Source of the DNA: CAZEJS01 sp964512645
Lineage (GTDB): Bacteria > Actinomycetota > Geothermincolia > Fen-727 > Anoxymicrobiaceae
DNA length: 64,000 bases
NCBI GenBank assembly: GCA_964512645.1
Contig: CAZEJS010000011.1
Location: 13,375 to 77,374, forward strand
Reading direction: 5' to 3'
Shown: in pieces, positions 25,288 to 33,567 of the stretch
How the letters are laid out: each line of letters starts with the position of its first letter
How positions within the stretch are numbered: the stretch's first letter is position 1
Made by a program: the position numbers and the translations under genes
Notes under the pieces: generated by a model
What the model saw: only the letters and a program-made list of their open reading frames with translations
The model's database searches: none
Told to the model about the DNA's origin: nothing

Positions 25288-25935
25288 ATGAAGATTCGAA
25301 AGACGTTCCACCAGCAGCTCGACGATCTGTACCTCGAGCTCCTGAAGATGGCCAACACGACCGTAGACATCGTCGACCGCACCGGAGCGGCGTTCGCCCG
25401 GCTCGACGCGGCGGCCGCGGAGTCGATCATCGAGGGCGACGACGTCCCCGACGAGTTCGTCTCCAGGATCGAGGAAGCGGGCATCGAGCTGCTCGCCAGG
25501 CAGGCCCCGGTCGCCATCGACCTGCGGACCATAATCGTGATCATGCGCCTGGCCGTGCACCTGGAGCGCGTCGGCGACCTATGCGTTAACATCAGCAAGG
25601 CGATACGCAACCTGCAGGGCTACACCCTCTCCCCCTGGATCAGGGAGAACATGGACGAGATGTTCAAGCGTTCCTCGAAAATGCTGGTCACCTCCATCGA
25701 CGCCTTCAAGGAACACGATGCCGCCAAGGCGGAGTCCCTGTCCGCCATGGACGACACCGTGGACCGGATCAACCGGGCCTTTCTGACCTCTTACAACAAG
25801 GACAGCGAGGAGGAGCTGGAGCTCGTTATCAGGGTGGTGATGGTCGCCAGGTTCATCGAGAGAATAGCCGACCATGCCGTGGACATCGGGGAGAACGTAC
25901 GCTACATGGTCACCGGTGAGTTCGTCGAGACGTAA
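25288..25935 (+). CDS. phoU: Phosphate signalling protein PhoU
   Basis: A 215-residue all-helical protein made of two PhoU repeats: the metal-binding motif (E/D)xxxD shows in VHLERVGDLCVNI and MVARFIERIADHAVDIGE. Family members link the Pst transporter to the sensor kinase and damp phosphate signalling when phosphate is plentiful. It is the last gene of the phoBR-pstSCAB-phoU cluster, 19 bp after pstB. Confidence 0.95.
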   Translation: MKIRKTFHQQLDDLYLELLKMANTTVDIVDRTGAAFARLDAAAAESIIEGDDVPDEFVSRIEEAGIELLARQAPVAIDLRTIIVIMRLAVHLERVGDLCVNISKAIRNLQGYTLSPWIRENMDEMFKRSSKMLVTSIDAFKEHDAAKAESLSAMDDTVDRINRAFLTSYNKDSEEELELVIRVVMVARFIERIADHAVDIGENVRYMVTGEFVET

Positions 25936-26091
25936 CGTGTGGAGGGGGCGAGCCCGCCATCCCCGGGACCCCGGCCGCGCGATTTCCTGTTCCCCGGCCC
26001 GGTGGAGCAGGCTGTATAATCGTGTTCGGGCCGACAACGTGGCCCGGCGGGGCGAACGGTCCGGGCGCCCATTCCCGGAAAGGAGAGCGGC

Positions 26092-26583
26092 ATGTCAACC
26101 TTGGACGACCTGAAGGCGGCGTTTGACGGTGAGTCCCAGGCGAACAGGACTTACCTGGCATTCGCGAAGAAGGCGGACGAAGAGGGCTACGCCCAGGTGG
26201 CGAAGCTCTTCAGGGCCGCCGCCGACGCGGAGACGGTACACGCCCTGGCGCACCTCGGTGTCATGGGCGGAATCAACGGCACCGCCGACAACCTCGAGGA
26301 AGCTATCGCCGGGGAGACCCACGAGTTCACCTCGATGTATCCGGCGATGATCGAGCGGGCGAAGGAGGAGGGCAACAGGGCGGCGGCGGAGTCTTTCGAC
26401 AACGCCAACCAGGTCGAGGAGATCCACGCCGGGCTCTACAGGAAGGCGCTGGACGGACTGGGGAAGAACGAGGAAGTCGACTACTACGTCTGCCAGTACT
26501 GCGGCAACACCGTCGAGGGCGAGCCCCCGGAACGCTGCCCGATCTGCGGACGCCCGCGGAAGATGTTCAAGAAGATAGACTGA
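26092..26583 (+). CDS. Rubrerythrin
   Basis: A 163-residue rubrerythrin: four-helix diiron domain with ligands E14, E47/H50, E77 and EEIH (109-112), and a C-terminal rubredoxin-like FeS4 site C134-x2-C137 and C149-x2-C152. Reduces hydrogen peroxide in the cytoplasm of anaerobes, taking electrons from rubredoxin/NADH. A TATAAT box lies at 26015-26020 and AAAGGAG precedes the ATG. Its presence supports an anaerobic lifestyle. Confidence 0.96.
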   Translation: MSTLDDLKAAFDGESQANRTYLAFAKKADEEGYAQVAKLFRAAADAETVHALAHLGVMGGINGTADNLEEAIAGETHEFTSMYPAMIERAKEEGNRAAAESFDNANQVEEIHAGLYRKALDGLGKNEEVDYYVCQYCGNTVEGEPPERCPICGRPRKMFKKID

Positions 26584-26636
26584 GCGGCCCGGGGCGCCCG
26601 CGCCCTGAGGCACGCCGCGCACAGGCAAGGAAAGAC

Positions 26637-27395
26637 ATGGAGGCCATAGAACTCGAACTGCCGGTCGTAGGGGTCCAGGTGCTCGAGGACGCGTCGCGAT
26701 GCGAGGGCCGGCGATACCAGGGCGTCGCGTGGTGCGACGCGGTAAGGCGCGCCACGTACGGCGAGGACCTCCTGGTGGAGCCGGGCTCGATCGAGACCTG
26801 CAAGTGGTCCCCGGTGGTGCTGGGGCTGAAGGAGCCGGAGAACGAGTTCGAGAGGAGCCTCGAGCCGAGGTTCGAGTGGCCCGTGGCGGCGGTGCGGGTC
26901 GCTCCCCTGTGGCGCATCGAGGAGGTTCTCGACGTGGTGATCGTGCGCGGAAGGCCCGCCCGGCTGCGCGAGCTCGCGGCCAGGCTGGGGGACGGCGCGC
27001 TGACGGAACGGTACAGCGGCCAGATCGGGCGCACCGCAACCGGCATCGGGGGGCACGGCCTGAGCGCCAGGCTGTTGCTCTCGCGGACCTCCAACCGCGC
27101 CCTGGACGTCCTCAAGCGCTGGGACAGGTTCGACGAGGCCACGAGGAGACTGTTCAACGACTATCGCGTGAGCGCCCTGTTCGAGAAGCTGGCCAGGAAC
27201 GCGGTGGCCGACATGTCGCTGTGCAGGAATTCGACCGTCATCCCACACATGGAGGATTGCGGCAACCTCAGCTTTTTCTGCGTGGGCGGCATCACCTGGG
27301 GCGGCAACTCGCCGGCTCACATGACCTCGGGCTACCCGGGCGGGATGATCGGCAGCATCCTCGAGCAGGTCGATTTCCCGGGCAAAGAGCGCTGA
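26637..27395 (+). CDS. DUF169-like protein, function unknown
   Basis: A 252-residue soluble protein resembling the DUF169 (ArCR) family: an early WCDAVRRATYGEDL with a conserved Cys, a second Cys in ETCKW before LGL, and a Gly-rich end (TWGGNSPAHMTSGYPGG). DUF169 proteins are common in anaerobes and are of unknown function, sometimes linked to metal or cofactor chemistry. AAGGAAAG lies 4-5 bases before the ATG. It starts 53 bp after rubrerythrin and may be co-transcribed. Family assignment is tentative. Confidence 0.6.
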   Translation: MEAIELELPVVGVQVLEDASRCEGRRYQGVAWCDAVRRATYGEDLLVEPGSIETCKWSPVVLGLKEPENEFERSLEPRFEWPVAAVRVAPLWRIEEVLDVVIVRGRPARLRELAARLGDGALTERYSGQIGRTATGIGGHGLSARLLLSRTSNRALDVLKRWDRFDEATRRLFNDYRVSALFEKLARNAVADMSLCRNSTVIPHMEDCGNLSFFCVGGITWGGNSPAHMTSGYPGGMIGSILEQVDFPGKER

Positions 27396-27470
27396 GCCCC
27401 CGCGAGGCGCGTCCCGGCGCCGTACCTCGACACACCGGGGAAGAGGAGCCCGAGGAAGCGCTCTCGCGCC

Positions 27471-28295
27471 TCAGGCCGGGCGCATGGTGGTGGCGCCCGC
27501 CTCACAGGCGGAGGCGCACAGGCCGCAGCCGAAGCAATCCATGACCAGCGGTGTCCCCTCCTCGAGCCTTCGCGCGTCGAACGGGCACACCTCCACGCAC
27601 CTGGCGCACCCGGCGCAGCGGCCGGCGTCCACCACGGCCCTCCAGTCTCCTTTCACCAGGGGGAACACGCTCTGCCCGAGCGTCCTGTTCAAGATGTAAG
27701 GGACGCAGCCGTCGGTGCAGCAGTTGCAGATAACGTACTCGTTCACGGCGCCCCCCAGCAGGCAGTGCAGGAAGACCATGTGGAACATCCCCTGCGACGC
27801 GCACTCCCTGACGATCGCCTTCGCCTCCTCCTTCTCGATCCGGCGGTAGGCGAACGGGAAGGCGTCCAGCCAGACATCGGTGCCGGTCTTGATGACGATA
27901 TCCGTCTCCATGGGGTGGGGGCAGGCCCTGTGGCCCATCCGGCAGCGGCAGGGGCCCACGGCGATCGGACCCTTCAGCGAGTCGATAAGGTCGAGGAGCT
28001 CCGGCTCCGGTACCGGGCGGCCGGTGTCCCCGTAGTGCCCGAACGGGTAGGCGATGGGGTAGAGGAGGAGCAGGCGGGTCAGGAAGAACTTCGACAGGAA
28101 CTTCAGGCGCCCCACGCACGCCAGGTACGACAGGTGCAGCACCGGGACCTCCACGTACCGCGCGAAGATCTTCAGCAGGAACAGCCGGATGCGGCTGTGC
28201 TCCCCGGCCACGATATGACCGAGCATCACCTGCACCAGCAGCAGGACCGCCAGGAGGCGCCGTTCACTTCTCGCTTCCCTTTTCCACTTCTTCAT
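27471..28295 (-). CDS. 4Fe-4S ferredoxin-domain protein with extra cysteine motifs
   Basis: A 274-residue protein. The N-terminal ~100 residues are hydrophobic/basic and may touch the membrane (LLAVLLLVQVMLGHIVAG). Residues about 110-200 hold Cys-rich motifs, CRCRMGHRACPHP and ICNCCTDGC, known from a family of anaerobe iron-sulfur proteins. The C-terminus has two classical 4Fe-4S motifs, CAGCARCVEVCP and CFGCGLCASACE. Likely passes electrons between cytosolic redox enzymes; partner unknown. ATG 28295 is chosen because GGAGGT lies 5 bases upstream. The SDR gene at 28389 is upstream on the same strand (93-bp gap). Confidence 0.8.
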   Translation of the reverse strand: MKKWKREARSERRLLAVLLLVQVMLGHIVAGEHSRIRLFLLKIFARYVEVPVLHLSYLACVGRLKFLSKFFLTRLLLLYPIAYPFGHYGDTGRPVPEPELLDLIDSLKGPIAVGPCRCRMGHRACPHPMETDIVIKTGTDVWLDAFPFAYRRIEKEEAKAIVRECASQGMFHMVFLHCLLGGAVNEYVICNCCTDGCVPYILNRTLGQSVFPLVKGDWRAVVDAGRCAGCARCVEVCPFDARRLEEGTPLVMDCFGCGLCASACEAGATTMRPA

Positions 28296-28388
28296 TCGCC
28301 ACCTCCATGGCGCGCCTGACCGCGCCCTCCCGCGGGTGCAGAAAAGAAATGGAAAGGGTGCCACCCCGACCTCTCTTCCGCTCCCGGT

Positions 28389-29159
28389 TCAGACGAGCAG
28401 GGCGCCGCCGTCGGCTATTACGGTCTGTCCGTTGATGAAGCTCGAAGCGTCCGACGCGAGGAAGACCGCGAGGGCGCCGATCTCCTCCGGCCGCCCCATG
28501 CTGCCCCGCGGTATCTTCGATTCGGCGACCTGCCTGATGGCGTCGTTTGCCCACAATGCTTTACTGAAGTGGGTCTTGACCAGCCCGGGGGCGATGCCGT
28601 TCACGCGAATGCCCTGGCCGCCGAGCTCCAGCGCGAAGGACTTGGTGATCATGTCCAGGGCCGCCTTGCTCACACTGTATATGCCGAGGAACGGGGTGGG
28701 TTTCACCGCGGCTTCGCTGGACACGTTAATGACAACCCCTGCGCCCTTCTCCATCATCACCCTGGCGGCCGCCTTGGTGAGGAAGAACACCCCCCTGGCG
28801 TTGACGTTCATGATCTGGTCCCAGGCGCCCTCGTCGGTGGTGTCCATTATCGGGCCGAAAATCGGGTTGGTGGCGGCGTTGTTGACCAGGATGTCCAGGC
28901 TCCCGTAAGCCTCGACCGCGCCATCGACCACGGCCTGGAGCGATTCCGGCTTGCCCATGTGCGCGGGTATGCACGTGGCCTCTCCGCCGGCCGCCTCGAT
29001 CCTGTCCTTGACCGCGTTGAGCCCCTCGATCTTCCGGCTCGAGAGCACTATCTTCGCGCCGTACTCAGCGAGGGCCATCGCGATCGCTTCCCCGATGCCC
29101 CTGCTGCCGCCGGTTACTACAGCCACCTTCCCCGTCAGGTCGAACATCTCCCTGTACAT
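28389..29159 (-). CDS. Short-chain dehydrogenase/reductase (FabG-like)
   Basis: A 256-residue classical SDR: TGGSRGIG cofactor motif, NNAA, NVSSEAA with the catalytic Ser, YSVSK with Tyr and Lys, and the C-terminal FINGQTVIADGG of FabG-type and related enzymes. Probably an NAD(P)-dependent hydroxyacyl or alcohol dehydrogenase; substrate unknown. It is divergent from the MFE-2-type SDR gene at 29413 and could share that regulatory region. Confidence 0.88.
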   Translation of the reverse strand: MYREMFDLTGKVAVVTGGSRGIGEAIAMALAEYGAKIVLSSRKIEGLNAVKDRIEAAGGEATCIPAHMGKPESLQAVVDGAVEAYGSLDILVNNAATNPIFGPIMDTTDEGAWDQIMNVNARGVFFLTKAAARVMMEKGAGVVINVSSEAAVKPTPFLGIYSVSKAALDMITKSFALELGGQGIRVNGIAPGLVKTHFSKALWANDAIRQVAESKIPRGSMGRPEEIGALAVFLASDASSFINGQTVIADGGALLV

Positions 29160-29340
29160 CTGTCAAACCCCCATCCGCTTCCGGGAACACGCTCCGGAGG
29201 CGCCCCAACCCCGGTAAACGGGCCGGTCCACCCCGGGCGGCGGGAGGATGCCCCGCCGCCCGTCTAATAATAACAGCGGAGGCCCCGGGCGCCACCCCGC
29301 GGGCGGCCGCGGCGCCTTCCGGCCGTTTGCGCGGCGCAAT

Positions 29341-29376
29341 GTGCAAGAGATGTTGATAAGTTATACAATCTTGCAC
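29341..29376. promoter_or_regulatory. Operator/promoter region of SDR-MaoC operon
   Basis: GTGCAAGA (29341-29348) and TCTTGCAC (29369-29376) are exact inverted repeats spanning a -10-like TACAAT (29364-29369). Just upstream lies a second palindrome TTGCGC-G-GCGCAA (29327-29339). Repressor binding here would block the promoter of the hydroxyacyl-CoA dehydrogenase/hydratase genes. Confidence 0.5.
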
Positions 29377-29412
29377 GGCACACGAAGTGGCACCTACGAA
29401 AGGAGATGGAAT

Positions 29413-30327
29413 ATGGCTGACGACATCAGGTTTGACGGCAGGGTTGCCGTGATAACGGGAGCCGGCGGCGGCCTCGGACGCGCACACGCCCTCCTGCTCG
29501 CGAGCCGCGGCGCGAAGGTGGTCGTGAACGACCTCGGGGGTGCCATGGACGGCATGGGCGCCGACTCCACGCCCGCTCAGAAAGTATGCGACGAGATCAA
29601 GGCCCTGGGCGGCGAGGCGGTCCCCAACTACGAGAGCGTCTCGGAGTGGGACAGCGCGCAGAAGATCATCGCCACGGCGCTCGACTCCTTCGGCAAGATC
29701 GACATCCTCATCAACAACGCGGGCATCCTCCGCGACAAGAGCATGATCAAGATGGAGGTCGAGGACTGGAACCTCATCATAGCGGTGCACCTGGCGGGGA
29801 CGTTCTTCTGCACCAAGGCCGCCCTCCCCCACATGAGAGACGCGGGCTACGGGCGAATCCTCTCCACCGCGTCGGCCGCGGGCCTGTACGGCAACTTCGG
29901 CCAGACCAACTACGGCGCGGCGAAGCTGGGCATCGCGGGGATGATGAACTCGGTGAAGCTCGAAGGGGCGAAGTACAACATCAAGGCCAACACCCTCGTG
30001 CCGGTGGCGGGCACCAGGCTCACCGCGACGGTCATGCCGCCCCAGGTTATCGAGAAACTGAAGCCGGAGTTCGTGTCTCCGCTCGCCGCCTACCTGGTGA
30101 GCGAGAAATGCGAGCTCTCCGGCGCGATGATGGTGGCCGGGGCCGGGTACTTCAGCCGCGCCGCGGTCGTCGAGGGCCCGGGGTGTTTCTTCGAAGACCC
30201 CGAAAAGGTGACCCCGGACGACATAGCCGCCAAGCTTGCGGAGATCACGGCTCTCGAGGGCGCAGTCGAGTACGACTCGGCTCCCGCTCAGACGGGCCAC
30301 GCCCTCAGCCACATCAAACTCGACTGA
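29413..30327 (+). CDS. SDR of the MFE-2 type, probable (3R)-hydroxyacyl-CoA dehydrogenase
   Basis: A 304-residue SDR with TGAGGGLG (14-21 region), NDLGGAMDG, NNAGILRDKSMIKM and the catalytic YGAAK. NDLGG and ILRDKSM are diagnostic of the dehydrogenase unit of peroxisomal multifunctional enzyme type 2 and its bacterial relatives, which oxidise (3R)-hydroxyacyl-CoA. ATG 29413 is used, with AAAGGAGAT 7 bases upstream. A MaoC-type hydratase gene follows after 15 bp, so the two steps that are fused in eukaryotic MFE-2 are separate here but co-transcribed. Confidence 0.88.
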   Translation: MADDIRFDGRVAVITGAGGGLGRAHALLLASRGAKVVVNDLGGAMDGMGADSTPAQKVCDEIKALGGEAVPNYESVSEWDSAQKIIATALDSFGKIDILINNAGILRDKSMIKMEVEDWNLIIAVHLAGTFFCTKAALPHMRDAGYGRILSTASAAGLYGNFGQTNYGAAKLGIAGMMNSVKLEGAKYNIKANTLVPVAGTRLTATVMPPQVIEKLKPEFVSPLAAYLVSEKCELSGAMMVAGAGYFSRAAVVEGPGCFFEDPEKVTPDDIAAKLAEITALEGAVEYDSAPAQTGHALSHIKLD

Positions 30328-30342
30328 CAGGGAGGTGTCCTG

Positions 30343-31203
30343 ATGCCGATAGACGTGGCGAAAGCCAGCGGCGCGGAAATGCCCGCGCTCGAGTTCGAGT
30401 ATGACCACAAGACCGTTATCCTCTACGCGCTGGGCGTTGGCGCGGGCGCGGAGGCGGGCGACCTCAAGTTCTGCTACGAGAACGAGCCCGGCCTCTCGGT
30501 GCTGCCGACGTTCGGCGTCGTGCCGCCCTTCCCGGCGTTGATGAGCATCTTCGGCGTCGATGGCCTCGAGATCAACCCGCTGATGATACTTCACGGCGAG
30601 CAGTATCTCGAGGTGCGCAAGCAGCCTGCGGCCGGGGGCGGCAAGCTGACCACGCGCCCGAAGGTCGCCAACATCTACGACAAGGGAAAGATGGCCCTGA
30701 TTGAGCTGGAAGCCGAGACCGTGGACGAGGCCGGTGACATCGTTTACTTCAACCGGTTCGGGGTCCTGGTCCGGGGCGAGGGAGGCTTCGGGGGAGAGAA
30801 GGGCCCGACCACGGGCATGGAACCCCCCGACCGCGCGCCCGACAAGGTCATCGAGGCCAAGACGCTGCCCCAGCAGGCGCTGCTCTACAGGCTGTCCGGC
30901 GACCCGAACCCGCTGCACGCGGACCCCAACTTCGCGAGCATGGCCGGATTCGAGAAACCGATACTCCACGGCCTGTGCACCTTCGGCTTCGCCTGCCGCG
31001 CTGTGCTCGGGGCGTTCTGCGACGACAACCCGGAGAAGTTCAAATCGGTCCAGGTCAGGTTCTCCCGCCCGGTGTTCCCGGGGGAGACCATCGTTACCGA
31101 GATGTGGGACAACGGCGACGGCAAAGTGCTGTTCCAGGCCAGGACGGCCGAGCGGCCCGACAACATCGCCATCTCCAACGCGGTGGTCGAGCTGGGCACG
31201 TAG
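30343..31203 (+). CDS. MaoC-type (R)-specific enoyl-CoA hydratase 2
   Basis: A 286-residue protein with two hotdog halves, as in eukaryotic/actinobacterial hydratase 2. The C-terminal half carries the catalytic motif YRLSGDPNPLHADP: Asp187 and His192 form the dyad, Asn189 helps. Adds water to trans-2-enoyl-CoA to give (3R)-hydroxyacyl-CoA, the substrate of the dehydrogenase encoded just upstream. GGGAGGTG precedes the ATG. A terminator follows at 31229. Confidence 0.92.
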   Translation: MPIDVAKASGAEMPALEFEYDHKTVILYALGVGAGAEAGDLKFCYENEPGLSVLPTFGVVPPFPALMSIFGVDGLEINPLMILHGEQYLEVRKQPAAGGGKLTTRPKVANIYDKGKMALIELEAETVDEAGDIVYFNRFGVLVRGEGGFGGEKGPTTGMEPPDRAPDKVIEAKTLPQQALLYRLSGDPNPLHADPNFASMAGFEKPILHGLCTFGFACRAVLGAFCDDNPEKFKSVQVRFSRPVFPGETIVTEMWDNGDGKVLFQARTAERPDNIAISNAVVELGT

Positions 31204-31228
31204 AGCGAATCGGTAACCGGAGATGAAG

Positions 31229-31256
31229 CGGGCCCGGCGTTTGCGCCGGGCCCGTT
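31229..31256. terminator. Terminator between convergent genes
   Basis: CGGGCCCGGCG and CGCCGGGCCCG pair perfectly (11 bp) around TTTG, then TTCTT; A-rich on the other side. Serves the MaoC operon and possibly the convergent DUF192 gene. Confidence 0.8.
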
Positions 31257-31280
31257 CTTCAAAGGGGGCTCGTCCGTACC

Positions 31281-31799
31281 CTAGATGTCAATGCTGACGT
31301 TGAATCCCGGGGTGATGCCGTTCTCCGCGAACCAGCCCCGGTTGGTCTCGATGGCGTAGCGGTAGGGAGTCTCGGGGCGGACCGGGGTGAGGTCGTTGGG
31401 CTCCATGTCCTCGATGGCGATGACCCTGCCGTCCGAGCCGATGAACGCGATCGAGAGCGGGATTGTAGTGTCCTTCATCCAGAACCCCGTCGTCGTCTCT
31501 CTGGCGAAATCGAACAGCAGCCCGCTGTCCGGCGGCAGGTCCTTCCGTCCCATGAGGCCCTTCGCCCGTTCGGCGGGGTCGTCTGCGACCTCAACGTTGA
31601 GCGACGCGACCTTGCCGTCGTTGCTGAAAGCCACCGTGGACCCTTTACAGCTCATGGCGAAGAAGATCGTCGAACCGACCATGACCACGGCCAGTACGAA
31701 CGGTGTCACCTTCTTCAGGAAAGCGGCCGTAGGGCGTACCGCTTCGGACCAGTCCACGTGGTCCCATGTATTCTGATGTACTCCAGCTCTAACTGTCAT
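31281..31799 (-). CDS. DUF192 protein, membrane-anchored
   Basis: A 172-residue protein. Residues about 31-49 are a hydrophobic signal anchor ending in MSC; residues about 60-172 are a DUF192 domain with the family marks GLMGRKDLPPDSGLLFDF, GFWMKDTTIPLSIAFI and the closing ETNRGWFAENGI. DUF192 proteins are small exported beta-rich proteins of unknown role. The Cys after the hydrophobic segment could be lipidated. ATG 31799 has no clear ribosome site; a later start at 31716 (VTPFV...) would still contain the signal. Confidence 0.85.
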   Translation of the reverse strand: MTVRAGVHQNTWDHVDWSEAVRPTAAFLKKVTPFVLAVVMVGSTIFFAMSCKGSTVAFSNDGKVASLNVEVADDPAERAKGLMGRKDLPPDSGLLFDFARETTTGFWMKDTTIPLSIAFIGSDGRVIAIEDMEPNDLTPVRPETPYRYAIETNRGWFAENGITPGFNVSIDI

Positions 31800-32206
31800 C
31801 TCAACTTAATAGTTAATTTCAAGCATCTTTTTTCCCTTTTTCCGTCATGCCAATTATTTCCAGCAATATCTCCGGCGTTGCGGGCCGCGCTCCTTCCCGG
31901 GGCAGGTCCGACTGCAAGGTTGCCTGCGGGAAAATCGCTTCAGAATGCTGAAAAACGATGACGATCGGCATGCCGACCTGAGCGCTGGAAGCCTCCGCCA
32001 GCATCTGAAAAGAGGCTCCTGCCGCGTACATAAAAATTCTCACGAAAAACCATTTTTCGACGCCATACCCGATGAACCTCAGGTTGAAGGTTTATGGATA
32101 GTGGTGAGGAAGTTGGCTTTTGAAGTCAAAAAGAAAGGTTGTAAACGCTTGTTGAGAATGTGACGCGCAGGCGATGGATAGAGGCCCCGGGAACGGGGGA
32201 GAAGAG
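31800..32206. other. Intergenic stretch of lower GC, no supported gene
   Basis: About 400 bp with clearly lower GC than its surroundings. Two overlapping short readings exist (leftward 31819-32043, 74 codons; rightward 31945-32163, 72 codons). Neither has a ribosome site, the GC-rich third codon position of real genes here, or a recognisable motif. It may be remains of transferred DNA or an untranslated spacer. Confidence 0.5.
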
Positions 32207-32235
32207 AAGGCGGCGCTTGAAGCGAACGCCGCCTT
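32207..32235 (-). terminator. Terminator of the acyl-CoA dehydrogenase gene
   Basis: AAGGCGGCG (32207-32215) pairs with CGCCGCCTT (32227-32235), 9 bp, 11-base loop; read leftward the stem is followed by CTCTTCTCC. It lies 22 bp past the stop codon. Confidence 0.65.
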
Positions 32236-32256
32236 CCGTCCGTAATCGTGTCTTTT

Positions 32257-33408
32257 CTAAAGGCCCAGGGTCCGGCTGATGATCAACTTCTGGACCTCGG
32301 TCGTTCCGCCGACGATGGTCTGGACGCGCAGGTCGCGCCATGCCCTCTGCATGGGGTACTCCATCATGTAGCCGTACCCGCCCATGATCTGCATGGCGTG
32401 GTAAGTGACCTCGTTGGCAACCTCCGTCGTGAACCACTTCGCCATGGAGACCTCTTTCAGGCAGTCCAGCCCGCGGTTGTACATGTCGGCGGCCCGGTAG
32501 GTCAGCTCCTTGGCGGCCTCCACCTTGGTGGCCAGCTCCGCGATCTTGAAGGCGTTGTGCTGGTGCCGGGATATGGCCTTGCCGAACTGCTTGCGCTCCC
32601 TGGCGTATTTTATCGCCATCTCCAGCGCGCCCTCCGCTCCGCCGTAAGCGCCCACCGCTATCAACAGCCTCTCGGGCTGGAAATTGGACATGATCTGGAA
32701 GAAGCCCTTGTTCACCTCGCCGAGGACAGCGGACTTCGGCACCCTCATGTCGGTGAAGAACAGCTCGGCGGTGTCGCTCGAACGCAGACCGACCTTGTCG
32801 AGCTTGCGGCTTACCTCGAAGCCGGGGGTACCGGCGTCGACGATGAATTCGGTTATACCGCCGTACCCGGCCTCCTTGTCGGTCTTCGCCGCGACGACCA
32901 CCCAGTCGGCGCGCGCGCCGTTGGAGATGAAGATCTTGTTGCCGTTGATCACGAAGTCATCGCCGTCCTCGACGGCGGTGGCCAGCATCGAGGCAACGTC
33001 ACTCCCGGCCTCGGGTTCGGTGACCGCCAGCGCCCCCAGGCTCTCGCCCCTGGCGGCGGGCACCAGGTACTTCTGCTTCTGTTCCTCGGTCGCGTGGTGC
33101 AGTATGGCCGGTATGGCGACCTCGGTGTGCACCCCCACCGCGGTCAGGAAGCCGCTGCACCCACTCCTGATCAGCTCCTCGAACATCACCACGACCGACC
33201 AGTAGTCGGAGCCGCCTCCCCCGTACTCCTCGGGGACCCTCAGGCCGAGCAGGCCCATCTCGCCCATCTTGCGGAAGGCGTCCATGGAGTACTCCTCCTG
33301 CTCCTCCCACTCGTCGACATGGGGCGCGACCTCTTTCTCGACGAACTCGCGCACGGACTGCCGGAGCATCTCGTGCTCCTCGGTGAAATACGGGTATTTA
33401 CCCTCCAC
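32257..33408 (-). CDS. Acyl-CoA dehydrogenase, LCAD/IVD-type active site
   Basis: A 383-residue FAD enzyme with the family marks ALAVTEPEAGSDVASM, KIFISNGARADWVVV and MQIMGGYGYMMEYPMQR. The catalytic Glu of MCAD-type enzymes (in YEGT near the C-terminus) is Gly here (IVGGTTEVQ), while QPERLLIA supplies the Glu used by LCAD and isovaleryl-CoA dehydrogenase. GTG 33408 is chosen because a perfect AAGGAGGT lies 7 bases upstream. TATAAT is at 33448-33443, directly next to a 4x12-bp tandem repeat. Oxidises an acyl-CoA to enoyl-CoA; chain length unknown. Confidence 0.92.
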   Translation of the reverse strand: MEGKYPYFTEEHEMLRQSVREFVEKEVAPHVDEWEEQEEYSMDAFRKMGEMGLLGLRVPEEYGGGGSDYWSVVVMFEELIRSGCSGFLTAVGVHTEVAIPAILHHATEEQKQKYLVPAARGESLGALAVTEPEAGSDVASMLATAVEDGDDFVINGNKIFISNGARADWVVVAAKTDKEAGYGGITEFIVDAGTPGFEVSRKLDKVGLRSSDTAELFFTDMRVPKSAVLGEVNKGFFQIMSNFQPERLLIAVGAYGGAEGALEMAIKYARERKQFGKAISRHQHNAFKIAELATKVEAAKELTYRAADMYNRGLDCLKEVSMAKWFTTEVANEVTYHAMQIMGGYGYMMEYPMQRAWRDLRVQTIVGGTTEVQKLIISRTLGL

Positions 33409-33450
33409 GTTCGTACCTCCTTCGATGGGATCCACGACGCGCATTATATT

Positions 33451-33498
33451 ACATCAGGGGACACATCAGGGGACACATCAGGGGACACATCAGGGGAC
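33451..33498. repeat. Four perfect 12-bp tandem repeats
   Basis: ACATCAGGGGAC is repeated four times without mismatch (33451-33498), directly upstream of the acyl-CoA dehydrogenase -10 box. Read leftward the unit is GTCCCCTGATGT. Could be an operator array or a small repeat element. Confidence 0.9.
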
Positions 33499-33567
33499 GG
33501 CCCGGACCGCCGCCGAGTGAAGGGCCCGGCCACCCCGCCGGCGGATTCCGTCCCGGCAGGCGGCACG

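Noticed and set aside
33451..33498. Possible CRISPR array
   Set aside because: Four 12-bp units are directly joined without spacers; no cas gene in the window.
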